From the NCBI GenBank assembly GCA_031259485.1, contig JAIRLH010000163.1:1-11330 (forward strand): DNA of 11,330 nucleotides. The letters run 5' to 3'. Origin of the DNA: Elusimicrobiota bacterium (GTDB lineage: Bacteria; Elusimicrobiota; Elusimicrobia; Elusimicrobiales; Elusimicrobiaceae). Shown here one piece after another: positions 6,606-11,330 of the stretch (position 1 is the first letter of the stretch; the number at the start of each line of letters is the position of its first letter). A program made the translations under genes and the position numbers. Under the pieces are notes generated by a model that was not told where the DNA came from, made no database searches, and saw nothing but the letters and a program-made list of their open reading frames with translations.

Positions 6606-7562
6606 ATGGACGGGGAAACGCAAAAAAATCTTGTAATTGTTTTTGCCTGCGACGAAGCCTCCTCTTTCGCTTTGGCGGTCGCGCTGATGAGTTTGAAAAA
6701 AAATTCGCCCTCTTTATGCCGCGGGGCGGACATTGTCGTTTACACTCAGGACATGCGGGCGCAGACCAAAGAAACGCTGCAAAACATTTCTAAAATAGAC
6801 TTTAGGGATTTTATTTTGCCTTTCTCTTCCGGCGGGATAAAGACCATTACGCTGTATACCGAGCTAACCCTCGCGCGCTACAAGTGTTTTGAATTGCTGC
6901 AAAGCTACAAAAAAGTCCTTTGGCTGGATATTGATATTTTAATCTCTTCGGAAATTGCGGATATTTTATCCTATGACAAAAGCGGCATTGCGCTTGCGCA
7001 TGATTTAAATTTAGTCGCTTCCAATTTCTTCAAAGCACCGCCGCAGGAATATGATTTAACGCGCCAAAACTTCAATGCCGGCGTTATGCTGCTGACGCAA
7101 AATCTGCCCGACCCCGCCGCCTGGGCGGATTTCTGCTGGCGGACTACGCAGAGCACAGCGGCGCTTCTGCGCTGGCCGGACCAAGCCGTCCTGAACATTG
7201 CCCTTCAGCATTTCAATGTGCAGCCGGCCGTGCTGCCGGCGGCTTTTAACGCGCACCCCTTCAGCGCACCGGTGCCGTGTTATAAAGCCGCGCTTCTGCA
7301 CGCAATGGGCCGGCATAAATTCTGGACGGACTGCCCTCTGCCGCAGTGGTTTTGGTTTTACGCCCAATGGCTGGCCATGGGCGGCCGGCCGGTGATGATA
7401 CAAAAGCGGGACGCGCCGGCGCGTTTAATATTCAAAATAAAAATTTTGTTGGAAAAGGCGCCTATCTTATGGCTGGTTTTCAACTTTTTCAATAAACGGC
7501 GTTTCAAAAAGCTCAACAAAAAAGTTTCAAATCAGGTCCTGCGCGGTCATAACGGCAGGTAA
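6606..7562 (+). CDS. Glycosyltransferase family 8 (LgtC-like)
   Basis: This 318-residue protein has the GT8 hallmarks in order: an N-terminal strand and loop NLVIVFACDEASSFALAVA (8-26), the metal/nucleotide-sugar DxD motif WLDIDILI (106-113, D108 and D110), QNFNAGVMLL (154-163), RWPDQAVLNIAL (189-200), and LLHAMGRHKFW (230-240), equivalent to the H..G..KPW element. GT8 enzymes are retaining transferases that typically move Gal or Glc from a UDP-sugar onto lipopolysaccharide cores or glycogenin-type acceptors. The C-terminal 50 residues are basic and hydrophobic (KIKILLEKAPILWLVFNFF then NKRRFKKLNKK), suggesting peripheral membrane attachment as in LgtC. There is no signal peptide. It starts 46 bp after the GH13 stop and ends 12 bp before lepB, so the three genes are probably co-transcribed. 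A surface-glycan role is the most likely; the acceptor is unknown. Confidence 0.9.
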   Translation: MDGETQKNLVIVFACDEASSFALAVALMSLKKNSPSLCRGADIVVYTQDMRAQTKETLQNISKIDFRDFILPFSSGGIKTITLYTELTLARYKCFELLQSYKKVLWLDIDILISSEIADILSYDKSGIALAHDLNLVASNFFKAPPQEYDLTRQNFNAGVMLLTQNLPDPAAWADFCWRTTQSTAALLRWPDQAVLNIALQHFNVQPAVLPAAFNAHPFSAPVPCYKAALLHAMGRHKFWTDCPLPQWFWFYAQWLAMGGRPVMIQKRDAPARLIFKIKILLEKAPILWLVFNFFNKRRFKKLNKKVSNQVLRGHNGR

Positions 7563-7574
7563 AGGGAGAAATTA

Positions 7575-8543
7575 ATGGAACTCAGGCTTCTTATCATCGG
7601 CGTTACGGCTTTTATTTTTGCAAAACTTTCAAAATATTTCAAAAAAAGAAATTTTTTTGACAATAAAAAAGTTTTTATATCGTGGAATTGCGCCTTTGCG
7701 CTGACTGCTGGAGCAATGGTTTATTGCCTGCTTAATTTCATGGCGAAAAACGGGATTGAAGGAGGGCTTTCCGCCGGCACGGCCGCTCTTATAATAACGG
7801 CAACCATAGCCTGTTGCGCCTTCAATATCTATAAAGCAAAAACGGCCGACGCTAAAGCGGCCGATAAAATCTACGCTTTCAATCTTGACTGGGCGGAGAC
7901 TGTGTACTTCGCAGGCTTTTTTGCCTCCGTGGCGATGTTCTTTGTGCTGCAGGCTTTCAAAATACCATCGGCGTCTATGCGCAATACTTTATTGGAAGGG
8001 GATAATCTATTCGTCAACAAAATCACTTACGGCATAAGGCTGCCTTTCATGCGGCATAAGCTGGTAAAGTTTAAGGATATTAAGCGCGGTGATATAATAG
8101 TTTTCAGCTTCCCCGCCGCAAGCAAATCGCAGACAAACTGCGGAGAGCCGCAGTACGGCCGCGATTTTGTGAAGCGCGTGATAGCCCTGCCGGGCGAAAC
8201 CGTGGAAATAAAAAACAAGCGGGTTTTTATCAACGGCGAACTTATGCCAAGCCAGCCATACGAGGTTTACGCAAATCACGAGCGTAAGGAATACGAGCTG
8301 CCCGTCCCGCACGAGGAATACCAAAAAATCTGGGAAGACCGCGAGCTTGAAAAATATTTAGGCCTGTATTTGCGCGATTACTTCGGGCCGGTTAAAGTGC
8401 CGCAAGGAATGTATCTTGGCATAGGCGACAACAGGGATTTTTCATGCGATTCGCGCTTCTGGGGCCCGATACCGGAAAGAAATATCAAAGGCAAAGCCTG
8501 GTTTATCCACTGGCCCCTGAGCCGCGCGAGGCTGATAAAATAA
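7575..8543 (+). CDS. lepB: Signal peptidase I
   Basis: It cleaves signal peptides from exported proteins at the outer face of the cytoplasmic membrane. All SPase I boxes are present in 322 residues: IPSASM (130-135) with catalytic Ser134, EGDNLFVNK (141-149), RGDIIVF (171-177), DFVKRVIALPGETVEI (197-212) with the general-base Lys200, and GDNRDFSCDSRFWGPIP (284-300). Four hydrophobic segments precede the catalytic domain (about 3-20, 34-56, 64-86 and 107-128), where E. coli LepB has two, so the N-terminal part is more heavily membrane-embedded than usual. A long insert (about 213-275) rich in Glu/Tyr lies between the Lys box and the last box. GGGAGA precedes the ATG by about 6 nt. It follows the GT8 gene by 12 bp. 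A possible client in view is the alkaline phosphatase. Confidence 0.96.
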   Translation: MELRLLIIGVTAFIFAKLSKYFKKRNFFDNKKVFISWNCAFALTAGAMVYCLLNFMAKNGIEGGLSAGTAALIITATIACCAFNIYKAKTADAKAADKIYAFNLDWAETVYFAGFFASVAMFFVLQAFKIPSASMRNTLLEGDNLFVNKITYGIRLPFMRHKLVKFKDIKRGDIIVFSFPAASKSQTNCGEPQYGRDFVKRVIALPGETVEIKNKRVFINGELMPSQPYEVYANHERKEYELPVPHEEYQKIWEDRELEKYLGLYLRDYFGPVKVPQGMYLGIGDNRDFSCDSRFWGPIPERNIKGKAWFIHWPLSRARLIK

Positions 8544-8654
8544 TTTCTGCCTTCCCCTTTATAAGAGACGCCTCTGTTTTTACTGTCATCGCGGCTTTTA
8601 TTATATTATAAGTTTTGCTGTTTTATTAGAGATAAAAAACCGATAGCGGAAAAA
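8544..8654. other. AT-rich convergent intergenic region
   Basis: This 111-bp gap lies between lepB (plus) and the pilin-like pseudogene (minus), so both strands should terminate here. The only candidates are weak: AGAG/CTCT (8564-8575) followed by five T for the plus strand, and CCG-CTAT-CGG followed by six T for the minus strand. Neither stem exceeds 4 bp, so I do not call a terminator. Nothing else is recognised. Base composition changes towards AT from here rightwards. Confidence 0.5.
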
Positions 8655-9170
8655 TTATAATTTATATGTATACGCGCGATAAGTCCCGCATTTTGGAGGA
8701 AGAGTATAGCCTTCTTTGCCGCCTATGGCTTCGCATATGCCTTTATCCTTTACTCCGTTCTGTTCATTCGCCGCATATGCCCCGCACCACATGGTTCCGT
8801 TATTGAGACAGTACACTATAGTATACCTGTAATTATGCCCGCCCATACGATCTAATAAAACCATTTCGTTATTATCATACATATTAAAAGAGATAATAAA
8901 ATATTTGAGATACCCTCCTTTTTCCGGATTAGTAAGATGGGTACTCATATTATAGGATATATCCAAATCTTCCCACTTCGTGGGATAACTCCCATTAATC
9001 AAAAAATATCTTTGTACGGCCTGTCCTACTGCTTTTGCCGCTGTTACGCCCTGCATGGCTTTGACTTTTTCGGCCGCTTTTTCATACTGCGGCAACGCGA
9101 TCGCGGCAAGTATACCGATAATAAAAACAACGACTAATAATTCAATTAAAGGGGAAGTTTTTTCAGAATA
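8655..9170 (-). pseudogene. Type IV pilin-like protein, N-terminal start lost
   Basis: The frame encodes SPLIELLVVVFIIGILAA (from about 9155) and then IALPQYEKAAEKVKAMQGVT, the typical hydrophobic helix of type IV pilins and pseudopilins, followed by a globular domain with YFLINGSYPTKWEDLDI and paired cysteines (VYCLNNGTMWCGAYA, GICEAIGGKE, PPKCGTY). Helix and body are intact to the TAA at 8655. The front is not: the prepilin-peptidase site, normally G|FT before LIELL, reads TSP, and the frame runs back into TGA at 9171-9173 without any ATG, GTG or TTG. A CTGAAAAAACTT just upstream looks like a decayed ATGAAAAAA start in another frame, so a point change plus a one-base indel would explain the damage. 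A TTG at 9095 could be called as a start but would remove the membrane helix. No ribosome-binding site is seen. It lies downstream of phoA, separated by a hairpin. Confidence 0.7.
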
Positions 9171-9250
9171 TCAATTCGTTTTCTAAAGTCTTATAACTTA
9201 GAATACTGAATTTTGGCATTTCCCGCAATATTATGAATGAAGAGTTGTTT

Positions 9251-9273
9251 AACCCTCGGCTTTGCCGAGGGTT
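9251..9273. terminator. Perfect 10-bp hairpin between phoA and the pilin-like pseudogene
   Basis: AACCCTCGGC (9251-9260) and its exact complement GCCGAGGGTT (9264-9273) flank a 3-nt loop. It lies about 40 bp past the phoA stop on the minus strand, the right place for a transcript end. Neither strand has a T-run right after the stem, so intrinsic termination is doubtful; it may protect a 3' end or be a fragment of a repeat. The rest of 9171-9312 holds no gene; a TTGCGG/TATTCT pair with 17-bp spacing on the minus strand could be a relic promoter of the pilin gene. Confidence 0.5.
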
Positions 9274-9312
9274 GGCTAACGCGATAGACTTAACTTTTCA
9301 AAATTAGCTTTC

Positions 9313-10662
9313 TTATAATCCTAATGAAAACATAATCTTTTTTGCTAAATCGGTAGTGTGGTACAACCCCGCGTATCCGGACATTTTATGCCCGTAAGTC
9401 ATTACCATAACCGGCGTTGAAGTGTGGGCGTTCGTAGCGAATACTATGCCGTCCTCGCGCGCGATGGCGGCTTGTATTTTTGCAATATCGCTATTATATT
9501 TTTCAACGAAATCCGCCGATATATTTCTGCCAAGTCCTTGGGAAAGTATTTTTGCCAAAGCCGACGGAGTTTTTTCCTTCTGCGAGGCGGCGGCGTATTC
9601 ATTGCCCATGTCTTCATATGATCTGTTTTGTTTATACAGTTTGTCCAAAATGTCAAACGTTACAAAATATGAGCCGCCGTAAACTCCTTCTTTGTTATCG
9701 GACGGAAGGGAGTTTCTGTAATTAAATCCAAAACCTCCGGTTTCATGGTCGGCGGTAACGATTAAGATAGTATCTTTATTATTTTTTACGTATTCCATAA
9801 GATAACCCAAAGTCTTATCAAATTCTATCATCTCGTGCAGAATTAGTCCCGGATCGTTGGAATGTTCCGCCCAGTCTATTTTTCCTGCTTCTATCATCAC
9901 TAAAAATCCTTTTTTATTTGTTCTCAGTTCCTCAATAGCTTTTTTGGACATTTCTAGTAAATTCGGTTTTTCGCTGTTGCCTTCTATGGCATACGGCGTG
10001 CCTTCTTCGCCGAATAATCCGATTATTTTACCGCTAAGATTATTAATTTGCGCCTTATTATAAGCCAAAGAATAGCCTTTATCTTTGGCCGCTTTTATAA
10101 GTTCGGCGGAAGACATATGTTTTTTACCGCCGCCGAGCATAATGTCTGTTCCGCTGTTAATAAGCTCCGCCGATATGTCGGCAAAATTTTTTCTGCTTAT
10201 CTGATGCGCGACAAAAGCGGCTGGGGTCGCGTCCTGTAAAAAAGAAGTTGTCACAAGTCCGGTGGATTTGCCGCGTTTTTTTGCTTTTTCCATTATTGTA
10301 ATCGTTTGGCTTCCTTCAAAATCAATTCCGACTCTATGCGGAAGCGAATATTGTCCTGAAGAAAATTGCGTTGCCGAAGCAGCGGAATCCGTGACTATGG
10401 TGCTTTCGGTATTTGTTATCATCAGGCCGAGCGCGGCTTCCTTTAAAAACTTTTCAGTATTGCTTGTTCTGTCTTCATATATAGAATTAGGAGCAAGGCG
10501 TGCGTAATAAACAAGCAGTCCCAATGACTGCGGCCCCATACCGTCTCCGATATAATAAATTACGTTTTTGGCTTTTACGGGTTTTTCCTCTTTGGCGTGC
10601 GAAAAACCGCTTAATCCCGATATTAAGCAAAATATCAAGATATATCTCGTCAATTTTTTCAT
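9313..10662 (-). CDS. phoA: Alkaline phosphatase (PhoA family), exported
   Basis: It hydrolyses phosphomonoesters outside the cytoplasm to release phosphate. The 449-residue precursor has a signal peptide: KK at the start, a hydrophobic stretch to about residue 20 and a likely cut after SHA (21-23). Metal and catalytic motifs are complete: IGDGMG with D40, TDSAASA (91-97) with nucleophile Ser93, QDATPAAFVAH (143-153) with D144 and T146, MIEAGKIDWAEHSND with E258, D263 and H267, TADHETGGF with D305 and H306, and HTSTPV with H413. Trp264 occupies the place of E. coli Lys328, as I recall for some marine and cold-active enzymes. The ATG at 10662 has AAAGGAGGT 6 nt upstream. A Pho-box-like array precedes it, implying phosphate control. 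The gene is AT-richer than the atp block. Confidence 0.95.
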   Translation of the reverse strand: MKKLTRYILIFCLISGLSGFSHAKEEKPVKAKNVIYYIGDGMGPQSLGLLVYYARLAPNSIYEDRTSNTEKFLKEAALGLMITNTESTIVTDSAASATQFSSGQYSLPHRVGIDFEGSQTITIMEKAKKRGKSTGLVTTSFLQDATPAAFVAHQISRKNFADISAELINSGTDIMLGGGKKHMSSAELIKAAKDKGYSLAYNKAQINNLSGKIIGLFGEEGTPYAIEGNSEKPNLLEMSKKAIEELRTNKKGFLVMIEAGKIDWAEHSNDPGLILHEMIEFDKTLGYLMEYVKNNKDTILIVTADHETGGFGFNYRNSLPSDNKEGVYGGSYFVTFDILDKLYKQNRSYEDMGNEYAAASQKEKTPSALAKILSQGLGRNISADFVEKYNSDIAKIQAAIAREDGIVFATNAHTSTPVMVMTYGHKMSGYAGLYHTTDLAKKIMFSLGL

Positions 10663-10668
10663 TGTAAG

Positions 10669-10677
10669 ACCTCCTTT
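10669..10677 (-). promoter_or_regulatory. Strong ribosome-binding site of phoA
   Basis: Read on the minus strand: AAAGGAGGT, 6 nt before the ATG at 10662. This near-perfect Shine-Dalgarno site fixes the phoA start and fits a gene made in quantity when induced. Confidence 0.85.
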
Positions 10678-10698
10678 ATTATATGTCCAGCTAAGGAT

Positions 10699-10753
10699 AT
10701 CATATGAAAGAAATGTTAAGAATATATTAGCTTAGCGTTAATGTATTGTTAAG
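10699..10753 (-). promoter_or_regulatory. Pho-box-like direct-repeat array and -10 of phoA
   Basis: On the minus strand, heptamers recur every 11 bp: CTTAACA (10747-10753), ATTAACG (10736-10742), GCTAATA (10725-10731, weaker) and CTTAACA again (10714-10720); a fifth, TTTCATA (10703-10709), is marginal. A TATGAT -10 (10699-10704) follows the fourth heptamer after 9 bp. PhoB/PhoP-type response regulators bind direct repeats with 11-bp periodicity just upstream of the -10, and the CTTAAC core resembles cyanobacterial and Bacillus Pho boxes. Predicted transcription start is about 10692. A 7-bp inverted repeat, CTTAGCG/CGCTAAG (10731-10737 and 10757-10763), overlaps the array and could be a second operator. 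The remaining 10754-10817 shows no gene or convincing terminator. Confidence 0.65.
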
Positions 10754-10817
10754 CCGCGCTAAGAGATAAGAATTTCCTATGTTGCTTTGTTCTTTTGTTT
10801 TGCAATTGTAAGACGGA

Positions 10818-11330
10818 TTAATTGTTTGTTATACCGCGCGCGGGTTGCGGAGGTTGAAAGGGGGAGATTTCCCTAAGCCGCTTAATTATCGGCGGCATAA
10901 CTTTAAGCACTTTTTCCACTTCTTGTTTTGTGTTGAATTTACTTAAGCTAAAGCGCACGGAGCCGTGCGCGAACTGGAACGGAACGCCCATCGCCCGCAA
11001 AACGTGGGAAGGCTCAAGAGAACCGGACGTGCAGGCCGATCCGGAGGAAGCGCAAATATTATGCTCGTCAAGAAACATTAAAATTGATTCGCCCTCGATA
11101 TATCCAAAACTCATATTTGTCGTGTTTGGCAGTCTGTTTTGCCTGTCTCCATTGATTTTAACGTTTTCTATCGCCGAAATTATTCCGTCTTCCAACGCGT
11201 CGCGAAGCGGGGCGACTTGTTCTTTATAAAGATGCAAATTTTCTTTTGCAATTTCCGCCGCTTTGCCAAAGCCCACTATCGCGGGCACGTTTTCCGTGCC
11301 GGCGCGGCGGCCCTTTTCCTGATGCCCGCC
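10818..11330 (-). CDS. nifS: Cysteine desulfurase, NifS/IscS type (N-terminal part beyond right edge)
   Basis: It is a PLP enzyme that takes sulfur from cysteine for Fe-S cluster assembly. The frame is open from the right edge to the TAA at 10818: 170 codons, the C-terminal two fifths of a protein usually about 400 residues long. The visible part opens with GGHQEKGRRAGTENVPAIVG, the conserved stretch after the PLP lysine region. The sulfur-accepting Cys is at 11031-11033, in SSGSACTSGSLEPSHVLRAM, followed by HGSVRFSLSKFNTKQEVEKV and the NifS-like ending VMPPIIKRLREISPF. The C-terminal tail (QPPQPARGITNN) lacks the extended end of IscS, favouring the NifS subgroup. A V codon at 11288 could be mis-called as a start. 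No nifU or iscU follows in the window; phoA is the next gene on this strand, with its own promoter. Confidence 0.93.
   Translation of the reverse strand, partial: GGHQEKGRRAGTENVPAIVGFGKAAEIAKENLHLYKEQVAPLRDALEDGIISAIENVKINGDRQNRLPNTTNMSFGYIEGESILMFLDEHNICASSGSACTSGSLEPSHVLRAMGVPFQFAHGSVRFSLSKFNTKQEVEKVLKVMPPIIKRLREISPFQPPQPARGITNN

Noticed and set aside
6381..7424. The same 12-bp palindrome CGCGCCGGCGCG occurs at 6382-6393 and 7412-7423.
   Set aside because: Both lie in coding sequence as GCG CCG GCG CG(C/T), encoding Ala-Pro-Ala-Arg in the same frame phase; strong GC-ending codon preference explains them without a recognition site.
8564..8581. AGAG-ACGC-CTCT followed by T5 after lepB as an intrinsic terminator.
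   Set aside because: The stem is only 4 bp with two A-T pairs; too weak to call.
10731..10763. CTTAGCG/CGCTAAG inverted repeat as a terminator of the cysteine desulfurase gene.
   Set aside because: The loop is 19 nt, there is no T-run, and the sequence overlaps the phased Pho-box heptamers; kept only as a possible operator note.

Overview
The window is ordinary bacterial DNA, densely coding. The left three quarters (about 1-8550) are GC-richer and full of GCGC-type words; the right quarter (about 8550-11330) is visibly AT-richer. The best clue to the organism is a broken type IV pilin-like gene (8655-9170) with an LIELLVVV N-terminal helix and paired C-terminal cysteines. From memory, this type is highly paralogous in Elusimicrobiota, so a gut-type elusimicrobial genome is my tentative guess, not something the sequence proves.

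Layout. (1) 1-3752, minus strand: the front half of an F1Fo ATP synthase operon, read right to left as atpZ/atpI-like, atpB (a), atpE (c), atpF (b), atpH (delta), atpA (alpha, running off the left edge). atpZ/atpB and atpF/atpH overlap by ATGA, and a ~100 bp palindromic dispersed-repeat-like element sits between atpB and atpE. The c subunit lacks the Na+-binding side chains, so the enzyme is predicted to be proton-coupled. (2) 3779-4957, minus: a GT4 glycosyltransferase closely resembling TreT trehalose synthases, ending only 26 bp before the ATP synthase genes. (3) 5090-8543, plus, divergent from treT: a cytoplasmic GH13 glycosidase with a full catalytic triad, a GT8 glycosyltransferase and a type I signal peptidase with an unusually hydrophobic N-terminal region. 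(4) 8655-9170, minus: the pilin-like pseudogene. (5) 9313-10662, minus: an exported PhoA-type alkaline phosphatase preceded by an 11-bp-phased array of CTTAACA-like heptamers that looks like a Pho box. (6) 10818-11330, minus: the C-terminal part of a NifS-type cysteine desulfurase running off the right edge.

How it fits together. The ATP synthase is housekeeping. TreT plus GH13 share a divergent intergenic region and probably act on trehalose or small alpha-glucans; the GT8 enzyme may decorate a surface glycan. The alkaline phosphatase is probably a phosphate-starvation scavenging enzyme. I found no CRISPR array, tRNA, rRNA, insertion sequence or phage gene, and no wholly new system. The most interesting points are the Pho-box array, the palindromic element inside the atp operon, the degenerate pilin gene and the treT/GH13 pair abutting the ATP synthase operon. 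The longest stretches without a gene are about 111-155 bp (2635-2781, 4958-5089, 8544-8654, 9171-9312, 10663-10817), and each is described below.
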